NCBI GenBank assembly: GCA_030635405.1
Contig: DAOVZA010000019.1
Span: 1-12,453, forward strand
Reading direction: 5' to 3'
Origin: Desulfocapsa sp.
GTDB lineage: Bacteria; Desulfobacterota; Desulfobulbia; Desulfobulbales; Desulfocapsaceae
Length of the DNA: 12,453 bases
Shown here piece by piece: positions 1 through 7,495 of the stretch. The notes below the pieces were generated by a model. That model was not told the DNA's origin, did not search any database, and worked only from the letters and a program-made list of their open reading frames with translations. Positions within the stretch are counted from its first letter, which is position 1, and each line of letters starts with the position of its first letter. Made by a program: the position numbers and the translations under genes.

Positions 1-41
1 ATGGCAGATCAGGCTTTTGGGAAGGATTTGACCTGACATGA
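1..41 (+). CDS. 3' end of an unidentified upstream gene (partial)
   Basis: Reading from base 3, an open frame enters from the left edge and ends at TGA 39-41, giving a C-terminus GRSGFWEGFDLT. This stop overlaps the next start codon as ATGA, the usual arrangement of translationally coupled operon genes, which favours this frame. The frame from base 1 also ends nearby (TGA 34-36) and cannot be excluded. Twelve residues are too few to name a family. Confidence 0.4.
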   Translation, partial: GRSGFWEGFDLT

Positions 42-1408
42 AGGAGCTGTACAGCAGTGCTGATGTGGAACGCTTTCTAAACAAGCTTCTCCGCGAAAAG
101 GCTAATCAAGAGCGTACTTTTCTTTGTGATGCTGCCAACCGTGCAGATGTATTTGCAATGGCTGGAACGTTATCTGCAGTATTTATAAAACAAACAAAGA
201 GTAAACCTGTCTGTCTTGCAGCAGAAGGAAGAGACGTGATAGCCGCTGCACTGCTTGCAGCTCTTGTCACAGAAACGGTGCTTGTTCTGCCGCATGGCTT
301 TTCAGAGCGTGCCCTGCAACAGGCACAGGATGCAACTGGTTTTACTGCTGCTGTGGTAGATGTGGATCGGGAACTTTCCAAGGATACACAACTGATTTTT
401 TGCGATGACTCCTCAGTGGGGGAGCCCTTGCCTGAAGTACAAATCTCTAAAGATCAGGAACTTCTGCAGATTTTCACCGGTGGTTCCACTGGTGCTCCGA
501 AAGTATGGTCTAAAACCGTTGGAAATATCTTTGGTGAGGCCATCTATATGGCTTCTTGTTACGAAATAAACAGTGATGATGTTATCGTATCAACGGTGAG
601 CCCATATCATATCTACGGGCTTCTCTTTTCCGTGATGATTCCTCTTGTTACCTCAGCTTCAGTTCTTGCCGCAACACCATCTTTTCCTCTGGAAATTGTG
701 GATTCAGTGCAGCAGCAGTCAGCAACTATTCTTGTCAGTGTTCCAGTCCATTATCGTATTTTGAAAGGAAGGAGTGTGGGAACAACTCTTCGCCTGGCTT
801 TTTCATCTGCTGGCATGCTTGAAAAAGAAGATAGCCTGAGCTTTTCATCCTGTAATATGATTGGGGTGGTGGAAGTATATGGTTCAACGGAAACAGGAGG
901 GCTTGCCAGCAGAGATCGATTTGCGGGGCAGGAGTCTTTTAACCCACTTGAGCCTCTATACTGGAAAATTTACGAAGAACGGCTTTACGTGAGGTCTCCC
1001 TTTCTGTCTCCTGAGCTCATGGTGGATAAAGAAGGTTTTTTTCTTTCAGGTGATCGGGTAAAACGGGTCGGAACAAACAGCTTCTCTTTGCATGGCAGGG
1101 CTGATGCCATAACCAAAGTGGGTGGTATCAGAGTTGATCTTGATGAAGTGAAAGATGTCTTGCGAAATCAGCCTCAAGTGAAAGAATGTGTGGTCGTGTC
1201 TATTCCTGAAAAGAATGGAAGAGGCAACTTGATTGCAGCACTTATAAGAGGCAATGATGTTGATGTCGATCAGGTTAAAAATACCCTGCTGGATCTGCTG
1301 GAACCGGCCGCTCAACCAAAACGAATCAGAGTAGTATCTGCAATACCAACAAATTCAAACGGCAAATATGACAGAGAGGCGATTTGTAAGATCTTCTTGT
1401 TGTCCTAG
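38..1408 (+). CDS. AMP-forming acyl/aryl-CoA ligase-like adenylating enzyme
   Basis: A 456-residue cytosolic enzyme of the ANL (adenylate-forming) superfamily, expected to activate a carboxylic acid with ATP as acyl-AMP and pass it to CoA or an acyl carrier protein. Visible motifs are the phosphate loop FTGGSTGAPK (146-155), the aromatic/ATP motif YGSTETGG (281-288), SGDR (337-340, the position of the usual TGD), the hinge motif GRADAITKVGG (353-363), and a C-terminal PTNSNGKYD with the likely catalytic Lys443. It is shorter than typical 500-600 aa acyl-CoA synthetases, and the usual PKG after the P-loop is PKV. A purine-rich GGGAAGGA (19-26) lies 11 nt before the ATG, and the start overlaps the upstream stop, implying an operon coming from the left. 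The substrate cannot be read. Compact ligases of this kind occur in aryl-polyene-type clusters, which is a plausible but unproven context. Confidence 0.85.
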   Translation: MKELYSSADVERFLNKLLREKANQERTFLCDAANRADVFAMAGTLSAVFIKQTKSKPVCLAAEGRDVIAAALLAALVTETVLVLPHGFSERALQQAQDATGFTAAVVDVDRELSKDTQLIFCDDSSVGEPLPEVQISKDQELLQIFTGGSTGAPKVWSKTVGNIFGEAIYMASCYEINSDDVIVSTVSPYHIYGLLFSVMIPLVTSASVLAATPSFPLEIVDSVQQQSATILVSVPVHYRILKGRSVGTTLRLAFSSAGMLEKEDSLSFSSCNMIGVVEVYGSTETGGLASRDRFAGQESFNPLEPLYWKIYEERLYVRSPFLSPELMVDKEGFFLSGDRVKRVGTNSFSLHGRADAITKVGGIRVDLDEVKDVLRNQPQVKECVVVSIPEKNGRGNLIAALIRGNDVDVDQVKNTLLDLLEPAAQPKRIRVVSAIPTNSNGKYDREAICKIFLLS

Positions 1409-1481
1409 TCTGTTAGCCTGTTACTGTCTTCTGCCGTAGCAGTTTTCCCTGACCCTATTGATATTATTACAATGCATTTAC

Positions 1482-1510
1482 TGGATTTCTCAGGATAGGT
1501 GCGATATACT
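1482..1510 (+). promoter_or_regulatory. weak candidate sigma70 promoter
   Basis: TATACT (1505-1510) is a good -10 match, with TGGATT (1482-1487, three of six -35 matches) at 17-bp spacing. It would serve the sensor kinase gene starting at 1633 with a long leader containing the dyads at 1511-1552. The -35 is poor and the region is AT-rich, so chance is a serious alternative. Confidence 0.25.
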
Positions 1511-1552
1511 TTTTTTGTGTAACAAATGATTTTGTTTGTTTTTTTACAAAAT
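1511..1552. repeat. cluster of overlapping TTTGT/ACAAA inverted repeats
   Basis: Three perfect dyads overlap: TTTGT-GTA-ACAAA (1514-1526), AACAAA-tgat-TTTGTT (1521-1536) and ATTTTGT-N10-ACAAAAT (1529-1552). They cannot all form at once, so as RNA this would be alternative hairpins, and as DNA a cluster of half-sites. The stretch sits in the 224-bp gap before the sensor kinase gene. The octamer TTTACAAA (1543-1550) recurs in the inverted repeat before the DAK2-DegV gene. A binding site is inference; AT-rich spacers produce such dyads easily. Confidence 0.4.
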
Positions 1553-1632
1553 AAAGAGTTCGTACAAGCTGTAATCCTTGCTATAGCCAATATGTATCGA
1601 TATGCCATTGAAATCAATCAAGCGGTGAAATA

Positions 1633-3495
1633 ATGAAAAAAAATCTCCATATCGGATTTATCGTTATTTGTGCCCTGATCATAACAAGTAATATCTTTCT
1701 TTTTGTTCATTCAAAAAAAGGCGGGGGATTTCTCCGTGAGATTGTCTCGGATATTACACCTGGCGCCATCGCAATGACAGAAATGTCTGCCTATACCTCT
1801 CAGATCGGCCATTACTCATTGCATTGTGCTCTCTCAAAAGGGCGCGATGCTGATGCAGTTCAAAACCTGAAAGAATCAGTGGAGTTGCTGCGTAAGCATG
1901 GGGAAATTCATATGCAGCATGAAAAACATATTGGCATTGAGGAAGAAAACTCCGCAGAGGAGCTGCTGAAGAAAATTAATGTGTTAGCTGACTCTGTAAC
2001 CGTCTTTTATCAACTCAATTCAGATTGTATTCTGGAAAATCTACAAACGCATGAGTTGAAAATTGTTCATGCGGCTATATTAGATCTTAATAATCTTCTT
2101 TTTTCGCATAAAACTATTCATTTGACTGAATTAAATGACGCTTATGCCGGCATCATGTCGAAAAAGAAAACCTTAAATATGGTTATTGTTTCTTCAAGTA
2201 TGATTCTGCTTGGCATTGTTATGATTATTTGGTGGATGACCATCATACTTTACAACCGATTTACTAAAGAGCAGGAGAGACAGCAAAAACAGATTGAACT
2301 CGATTTTATCAAAAGAGGGGAGATCGAAAAGAAACTGTCCCAAGCTAAAAAGATGGAATCAATTGGTCTGATGGCAGGAGGTGTAGCCCATGATCTGAAT
2401 AATATCCTCTCGGGTGTCACTGGATATTCTGAATTGATACTTTATGACCTTCCCAGAAAGGATAAACTCAGAAAACCAATCGAGGCTATTCATGATTCTG
2501 GTTTAAGGGCTGCAGTGATAGTTGCTGACCTGCTGACTGTTGCAAGAAGTGCTGCGAGTATCAGGGAATTGCATGATATTAACACTTTAGCAGACGAGTA
2601 TCTTAATTCTCCGGAATACACGGCACTGGAAATTTTGCATCCAACAGTATCATGCAAACGCCAGCTCACTTCCTCTGATTCTGCGATTCTCTGCTCTTCT
2701 GTTCATGTAAAAAAATGCCTTATGAATCTGGTTACAAATGCTGCTGAAGCTGTTGCTACTGATGGCAAAATTATTGTTAGTACTGAAAATAAAAGTATTA
2801 CTGCTGAGAAAGCATCCAAATATCATATAAAAAGTGGCGACTATGTTGTTTTGAATGTTCAAGACAACGGACCCGGCATCGAAGACATAGACCTGGCACG
2901 AATCTTTGAACCATTTTATACCAAGAAAATTATGGGAAGAAGTGGTACCGGTTTAGGTCTGGCGGTTGTTTGGAATACCATGAAGGATCATGGTGGAGTA
3001 GTGCTGGTAAATAGTAATAATAAAGGAACATGTTTCCAACTGTTCTTTCCGGTAAGTAAGGTAAAGAGAGCAATTTCCATCGATAAAGACGGTCAGGAAA
3101 TTCTTAGTGGTAATGGAGAACGTATATTGATCGTGGATGATGAGAGTCATTTGCGGGAAGTGGCTTGTCAAATGTTAAAAACTTTAGAGTATAGTGTTGT
3201 TTCTTTAAATTCTGGTGAACAGGCTGTGGAGTTTATTAAGAATAATAAGGTTGATCTTGTGGTGCTTGATATGCTGATGGCTCCGGGTATGAACGGTTGT
3301 CAGACGTATGAAGAGATGCTGAAAATAATTCCTGATCAAAAAGCTATCATTGCAAGTGGGTTTTCTGAGAGCGACGATGTGAAAAAGGCCCTTAAGCTTG
3401 GAGCCAGCGAGTTTATAAATAAACCGTACTCAAGAGAACAGTTGGGGCGAGCGGTTAAAAAAGGATTACATAATAGTCAAGTGAGCCATGGATGA
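1633..3495 (+). CDS. membrane hybrid sensor histidine kinase with C-terminal receiver
   Basis: A 620-residue inner-membrane hybrid kinase. TM1 is near 7-26 and TM2 near 183-207. The ~155-residue periplasmic part between them reads as almost all helix, suggesting a four-helix-bundle-like sensor. There is no full HAMP domain; a short charged helix (208-240) leads to the H-box VAHDLNN with phosphoacceptor His253. The ATPase domain shows the N-box LMNLVTNAAEA (363-373), DNGPGI (411-416) and GRSGTGLGLA (435-444). The receiver (about 497-612) has acidic residues Asp502/503, phosphorylation site Asp546 and conserved Lys597. GGTGA (1624-1628) is the ribosome site. No DNA-binding domain or separate response regulator is adjacent, so the receiver may pass phosphate to a distant HPt/regulator or tune the kinase. 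The gene overlaps the following acetyltransferase by ATGA. Its core closely matches the kinase at 7496-9445. Confidence 0.93.
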   Translation: MKKNLHIGFIVICALIITSNIFLFVHSKKGGGFLREIVSDITPGAIAMTEMSAYTSQIGHYSLHCALSKGRDADAVQNLKESVELLRKHGEIHMQHEKHIGIEEENSAEELLKKINVLADSVTVFYQLNSDCILENLQTHELKIVHAAILDLNNLLFSHKTIHLTELNDAYAGIMSKKKTLNMVIVSSSMILLGIVMIIWWMTIILYNRFTKEQERQQKQIELDFIKRGEIEKKLSQAKKMESIGLMAGGVAHDLNNILSGVTGYSELILYDLPRKDKLRKPIEAIHDSGLRAAVIVADLLTVARSAASIRELHDINTLADEYLNSPEYTALEILHPTVSCKRQLTSSDSAILCSSVHVKKCLMNLVTNAAEAVATDGKIIVSTENKSITAEKASKYHIKSGDYVVLNVQDNGPGIEDIDLARIFEPFYTKKIMGRSGTGLGLAVVWNTMKDHGGVVLVNSNNKGTCFQLFFPVSKVKRAISIDKDGQEILSGNGERILIVDDESHLREVACQMLKTLEYSVVSLNSGEQAVEFIKNNKVDLVVLDMLMAPGMNGCQTYEEMLKIIPDQKAIIASGFSESDDVKKALKLGASEFINKPYSREQLGRAVKKGLHNSQVSHG

Positions 3496-3983
3496 ATGTC
3501 GAAGTAATTGAAGCAAACTATTTGAATGAAAAGCATGAGAAGGAAATCCCCATATTGCTTGATGATTATGCCTCTGACCCAATGGGAGGGGGAAGTCCAC
3601 TCAAAGAAGATGTTAAAAAAGATATTGTTAAGGCATTGTCAAAAGTGCCCCATGCATTTTCAATAATTGCTTATGTTGATGGACAACCGGCAGGCCTTGC
3701 TAATTGTTTTGAGGCATTTTCTACTTTTTCATGCAAGCCGTTAATCAACATTCATGATTTTGTTGTGCTTGCTGAATTCAGGGGCAATGGCATCAGCCAA
3801 CGAATGTTGGATAAGATAGACGAAATAGGAAGAACAAAAGGCTGCTGTAAAGTAACCCTTGAAGTGCTCAGTAATAATGAAATTGCAAAATCGGCATATA
3901 GAAAGTTTGGTTTTGCAGATTATGAGCTTGATGCAGAAACCGGTACTGCACTGTTTTGGCAAAAATATATAACAAAAGTTTAA
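3492..3983 (+). CDS. GNAT-family N-acetyltransferase
   Basis: A 163-residue cytosolic protein with the GNAT fold, transferring an acetyl group from acetyl-CoA to an amine. The acetyl-CoA binding motif A lies around 88-112: a beta strand HDFVVLAEF followed by FRGNGIS (96-102), the Q/RxxGxG/A pyrophosphate loop, and helix SQRMLDKIDEIG. Motif B follows with LEVLSNNEIAKSAYRKFGF (123-141), including the Tyr that often acts as general acid. The substrate is unknown; small-molecule and protein acetylation are both possible. The start codon overlaps the kinase stop (ATGA 3492-3495), so the two genes are almost certainly co-translated, and the enzyme may be an output or accessory of that signalling protein. 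That link is inference. Confidence 0.88.
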   Translation: MNVEVIEANYLNEKHEKEIPILLDDYASDPMGGGSPLKEDVKKDIVKALSKVPHAFSIIAYVDGQPAGLANCFEAFSTFSCKPLINIHDFVVLAEFRGNGISQRMLDKIDEIGRTKGCCKVTLEVLSNNEIAKSAYRKFGFADYELDAETGTALFWQKYITKV

Positions 3984-4034
3984 TTCAAGGCAAATCTCTG
4001 TTAAACACCATTCATCGAAATCCCCAAATATCCT

Positions 4035-4079
4035 CATTTACAAACGATATACAAATTATTGAAACATTATTTGTAAATG
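4035..4079. repeat. perfect 10-bp inverted repeat upstream of the DAK2-DegV operon
   Basis: CATTTACAAA (4035-4044) and TTTGTAAATG (4070-4079) are exact reverse complements separated by 25 nt. No T-run follows, so this does not look like an intrinsic terminator for the acetyltransferase gene. A pair of operator half-sites about three helical turns apart is the more natural reading. The core octamer TTTACAAA is shared with the gap before the first sensor kinase. No binding protein can be named from sequence. Confidence 0.5.
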
Positions 4080-4127
4080 CTGTGTCGATCTTACCTGTAA
4101 CCTGTGCAAATAAAGCAAGTCAGTATA

Positions 4128-5864
4128 ATGAATGAAAAGGAAAAGCTTCTTCATCGACTTATAACAGCTTCAATTGCCGGATATGAAAATTTGGTGGTTT
4201 GGGCCGATCTTCTTGATCGTATAAATGTTTTTCCGGTTGCCGATGGAGATACTGGAGCAAATCTGCGTGTAAGTCTTGCTCCTTTGCGGGATGGTGACAG
4301 CGGAATGGCTGATGTCGTAGGTCGGCTTTCTTTAAGTGGTCGGGGGAATTCCGGAAATATTGCCGTGGCGTTTCTTCGTGAATTCTTAAGTCCGGAAAAT
4401 TTTGATTTGGAGTTTCAGGCAAAAAAAGGCAGAGAGATGGCATGGAAGGCTGTTTCTGAACCAAGAACTGGCACTATGCTCACTGTCTTTGATACTCTTG
4501 CTTCGGTGCTCGAGGAAGAAAGGGATTCTGATCCTGATTATATCAGTATTAGAAAACATCTACAAAATGCAGTTCTTGCCACAGCAGATGAACTTCCAGA
4601 GCTAAAGGAAGCAGGAGTCGTTGATTCCGGAGCCCTGGGGATGTTTCTTTTTTTTGATGGATTTTTTCAGACGTTTACCCGGCAACCTAAAAATGTAAGC
4701 TCTATAACGGATCTTTTTGGAAAAACGCTTTCTCTTGATGAGTCCTTTCATCCTCAGGCTACAGGTGAATATTGCGTGGAAGCCTCGCTTGTGATTGATG
4801 ACGATCAGGATAATCTTAATCAGAGAATTGCAAACCTTGGAAACAGTACGGTGATTGTTCCTGATGATTCAGGAGTTAAATTGCATATTCATACGCGGGA
4901 TCCTGAGGAGTTACGCAGCAAGCTAGCGATGCTTGGTGATGTTGTGAACTGGTCGGATGAGGCTATGGATTCAATGCTTACGGATGAAAAACGCAAATCA
5001 TTCGCCTCTAACACAATACGCATCATGACTGATGCGGCTGGATCTGTTCCAAGGGATCTTGCTCACAGCCATGGAATTATTCTGCTTGACAGTTATATCC
5101 TCGCTCAGGATCAGGTTTTACCAGAAAGTCTTTTTTCACCTGAGCAGCTCTATCTTCTTATGAAAGCAGGAACGCGGGTAAGCACGGCTCAGGCGTCAAA
5201 CCACGAACGATATCTGCATTACGATGCAGCGGTTCAGCAGTATGGTAAGGTGTTGTATTTGAGTACCGGTTCTGCCTTTACCGGTAATTTTGCAGTTGCT
5301 GATGATTGGCAGAAAGCGCATGACTCTGGCCACCAGTTTACAGTTTTGGATAGTGGCGCCGCCTCAGGAAGACTTGCGGTTATTGCTCTTTTAACCGCTC
5401 GATTTGCTGAAGGTGGTGCTGAATCTGACGCGGTGATCACATATGCAGAAAACCTCACCAAGGAGGCAGAAGAGTTTGTCTTTATCCATGAGCTTAAATA
5501 TCTTGTGGCGGGTGGGCGTGTTTCACAAACAAAAGCTTTTTTTGGCGATCTTCTTCAGATGAAACCTGTGATCTCACCAACCTCTGAAGGAGTCAAGAAA
5601 GTAGGCGTGGTGCGAAACCGTGATGCTCAGCTGGAGTTTGCAAAAGAAAAAATCAGTGCCGAAAGCAAGAATGGTCCGAGCTTGTTGGTGCTGTTGCAGT
5701 ACACCGATAATTTGGAGTGGCTGACAGGGATCGTGAAACCGCAAATAGAAAAACTGTTACCAGATGCAGAAATTCTGTTGCTTCCTATATCACTTACGTC
5801 CGGAGTACATATGGGACCTGGAACCTGGAGCATCGCCTTTGCGTCAAAGAGAGAGGCAGAATGA
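4128..5864 (+). CDS. DAK2-DegV fusion, FakA/FakB-like fatty acid kinase
   Basis: A 578-residue cytosolic fusion. Residues about 1-185 form a DhaL/DAK2 kinase domain with the Mg-ATP motif INVFPVADGDTGAN (32-45), GRGNSG (71-76) and VVDSGALG (164-171). Residues about 212-285 match the FakA middle domain, including VKLHIHTRDPEE (250-261). From about 297 to the end is a DegV (FakB) fatty-acid-binding domain: MTDAAGSVP, STAQAS (352-357, position of the usual TSQPS carboxylate site), STGSAFTGN (379-387), VLDSGAASG (406-414) and LKYLVAGGRVS (456-466). In Gram-positive bacteria FakA phosphorylates a fatty acid presented by FakB, giving acyl-phosphate; here both parts are on one chain. ATG 4128 is preferred to the in-frame GTG 4104 because it lines up with the family N-terminus, although neither has a clear ribosome site. 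It overlaps the glycosyltransferase start by ATGA. DhaL of dihydroxyacetone kinase is a less likely role. Confidence 0.85.
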   Translation: MNEKEKLLHRLITASIAGYENLVVWADLLDRINVFPVADGDTGANLRVSLAPLRDGDSGMADVVGRLSLSGRGNSGNIAVAFLREFLSPENFDLEFQAKKGREMAWKAVSEPRTGTMLTVFDTLASVLEEERDSDPDYISIRKHLQNAVLATADELPELKEAGVVDSGALGMFLFFDGFFQTFTRQPKNVSSITDLFGKTLSLDESFHPQATGEYCVEASLVIDDDQDNLNQRIANLGNSTVIVPDDSGVKLHIHTRDPEELRSKLAMLGDVVNWSDEAMDSMLTDEKRKSFASNTIRIMTDAAGSVPRDLAHSHGIILLDSYILAQDQVLPESLFSPEQLYLLMKAGTRVSTAQASNHERYLHYDAAVQQYGKVLYLSTGSAFTGNFAVADDWQKAHDSGHQFTVLDSGAASGRLAVIALLTARFAEGGAESDAVITYAENLTKEAEEFVFIHELKYLVAGGRVSQTKAFFGDLLQMKPVISPTSEGVKKVGVVRNRDAQLEFAKEKISAESKNGPSLLVLLQYTDNLEWLTGIVKPQIEKLLPDAEILLLPISLTSGVHMGPGTWSIAFASKREAE

Positions 5865-6577
5865 TGAATTACGATAGACTCGCAATTGTTATTCCGGTGT
5901 ATAATCATGGAACACGGATCAGTGATGTTTTATTAAAGACGATTCCATTGGGATATCCCATTTTCGTGGTCGATGATGGTTCAACGGATCAAACTGCAGA
6001 GGTCCTCTCTTCCATGACAGGAATCACAGTAATCACCCATCAAGAGAATTTAGGGAAGGGAGCAGCCCTGAAAACCGGATTTTCAGCAGCATGTGAGGTG
6101 TCGAACTGGGCAATAACACTCGATGCAGATGGTCAGCATAAACCGGAAGACATTAAAAAGCTCACCACAGCTATAACAGAAAATATTCGTTCAATAGTAA
6201 TCGGGGCACGACAGGGAATGAATGGAGAAAATGTTCCCTGGACATCAAGATTTGGCAGAGGCTTCTCCAATTTCTGGGTATGGCTTTCCGGCGGCCCTCG
6301 AGTCAGCGATTCTCAGTCAGGGTACAGGTTGTATCCATTACCGGAAGTATTGGAACTAGATGTAAAGGCATTACGTTTTCAATATGAAGTGGAAGTTCTG
6401 GTTAAGGCGCAGCAAAAAGGCATTTCAGTCATCGAGGCACCGGTTCAGGTGATCTATCAGAAAGGAGAAGAACGAATTTCTCACTTTCATCCCTGGAAGG
6501 ATTTTTTAAGAAATTCCAGTACCTTCAGTCGTCTGATTGTACAACGAATATTTTGTAGGCAATGGAAACAAAAGTGA
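5861..6577 (+). CDS. family 2 glycosyltransferase (dolichyl-phosphate mannosyltransferase-like)
   Basis: A 238-residue GT-A fold glycosyltransferase that would move a sugar from a nucleotide-sugar to a lipid or other acceptor at the cytosolic membrane face. Motifs: AIVIPVYNHG (8-17), VVDDGSTDQT (36-45), LGKGAALKTGF (64-74), the metal/nucleotide motif TLDADGQH (86-93) and SDSQSGYRLYPL (149-160) in the acceptor region. The tail HFHPWKDFLRN resembles that of DPM-like enzymes. There is no membrane segment, so it is probably peripheral. An upstream in-frame extension of 48 codons lies wholly within the preceding gene and is rejected; ATG 5861 has AGAGAGG just upstream and overlaps the previous stop as ATGA. 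Its end overlaps the acyltransferase by 16 bp. A GT2 next to an LpxL-like acyltransferase recurs in aryl-polyene-type clusters. Donor and acceptor are unknown. Confidence 0.88.
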   Translation: MMNYDRLAIVIPVYNHGTRISDVLLKTIPLGYPIFVVDDGSTDQTAEVLSSMTGITVITHQENLGKGAALKTGFSAACEVSNWAITLDADGQHKPEDIKKLTTAITENIRSIVIGARQGMNGENVPWTSRFGRGFSNFWVWLSGGPRVSDSQSGYRLYPLPEVLELDVKALRFQYEVEVLVKAQQKGISVIEAPVQVIYQKGEERISHFHPWKDFLRNSSTFSRLIVQRIFCRQWKQK

Positions 6578-7482
6578 AAGGCTTTTGGTACGTTTTTCTT
6601 GAAACAATGACAAGGCTTTGTGGCTCTTGGCTCTTTCTTGTTGTCTCTAAAATTATTGCATTCGGCTATTTTCTTTTCTCAAAAAACACAAAGGAGAGTC
6701 GCAGGTTTTATGGCCTCCTGTATCCTGAAAAAAACAGTTTTCAGCGCAATATTTGCACATTCCAGCAGTATCAGAATTTTACAACCATCCATTATGATCG
6801 TTTTCTTGCTAACCATGGTCAAAAGACAGTTTTTCAATCGGAAGGCTGGGAGAAAATGGAAGCCGTGGTTGCCGAAAAAGGTGCAATTTTATTAATGTCA
6901 CATCTTGGAAACTGGGAGATTGCAGCCCAGGTTTTAAAACAGCAGAAAAACAAATTGAATCTTCTTTTATATATGGGCGTGAAGGAAAAAGAAGGTGTGG
7001 AGAGGCTCCAAAAAGAGCAACTCCAGAAGTCAGGCGTGAAAATCATCGGTGTCTCACGTGATGGTGGGTCACCCTTTGACGCGGTTGAAGGCATTCGATT
7101 CCTTCAGGAAGGGGGATTGGTATCAATGACTGGAGATATCGTCTGGCGCGGAGATCAACGAAGCCTGGAAGTTGATTTCTTAGGTGCTAAGGCAAAAGTG
7201 CCTGAGGCTCCGTATATTTTTGCCATGGTTTCCGGTGCTCCAATTTTTTGCTTCTTTAGTTTTCGTACAGGGAAAAACAGGTATCAGTTTAAACTCGCCG
7301 ATCCATTATATATTCATTGTGAAAAGAGAGCTGATAGAAAGAAGCTGATTCAGGAAGCAGCTCAGCAATACGCTGATTTACTTGAAGAAGAACTTCGTTC
7401 ACATCCCTTTGAATGGTATCATTTTGATCGATTTGTTATGCTGGATAGTAATGGGGCTAAAAAAGATAGCAAAAGATACTGA
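6562..7482 (+). CDS. LpxL/HtrB-like lysophospholipid/lipid A acyltransferase
   Basis: A 306-residue membrane-associated acyltransferase of the bacterial lipid A biosynthesis (LpxL/LpxM/HtrB) family, transferring an acyl chain from acyl-ACP or acyl-CoA to a glycolipid or lysolipid hydroxyl. An N-terminal hydrophobic stretch (about 20-40) anchors it to the inner membrane. The catalytic HX4(D/E) motif is SHLGNWE with His114 and Glu119. GDIVWRG (191-197) and the block DFLGAKAKVPEAPYIFA (205-221) are also typical. The length is close to the ~300 aa family norm. The start overlaps the glycosyltransferase by 16 bp with only a weak TAGG ribosome site, indicating translational coupling. Because it is paired with a glycosyltransferase rather than lipid A genes, the product may be a specialised acylated glycolipid or pigment. 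The gene ends 13 bp from the convergent kinase gene. Confidence 0.88.
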   Translation: METKVKGFWYVFLETMTRLCGSWLFLVVSKIIAFGYFLFSKNTKESRRFYGLLYPEKNSFQRNICTFQQYQNFTTIHYDRFLANHGQKTVFQSEGWEKMEAVVAEKGAILLMSHLGNWEIAAQVLKQQKNKLNLLLYMGVKEKEGVERLQKEQLQKSGVKIIGVSRDGGSPFDAVEGIRFLQEGGLVSMTGDIVWRGDQRSLEVDFLGAKAKVPEAPYIFAMVSGAPIFCFFSFRTGKNRYQFKLADPLYIHCEKRADRKKLIQEAAQQYADLLEEELRSHPFEWYHFDRFVMLDSNGAKKDSKRY

Positions 7483-7495
7483 AAATTAGTTACCC

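Noticed and set aside
1424..1442. Possible terminator CTGC-CGTA-GCAG with TTTT after the AMP ligase gene
   Set aside because: A 4-bp stem is too weak to call, and no longer pairing was found around it.
4104..4127. GTG start adding eight residues to the DAK2-DegV protein
   Set aside because: No ribosome site precedes it, and the family N-terminus fits ATG 4128; it remains a minor alternative.
4124..4129. Perfect TATAAT just before the DAK2-DegV gene
   Set aside because: It overlaps the preferred ATG at 4128, and no -35-like hexamer lies 16-18 bp upstream. Transcription from it would exclude the start codon.
5717..5860. 48-codon N-terminal extension of the glycosyltransferase frame
   Set aside because: It lies entirely inside the preceding gene, has no family-like sequence, and ATG 5861 has a good ribosome site and an ATGA overlap.
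4128..5864. DhaL subunit of dihydroxyacetone kinase
   Set aside because: The DAK2 motifs fit, but the FakA-type middle domain, the fused DegV domain and the absence of DhaK/DhaM neighbours favour a fatty acid kinase.
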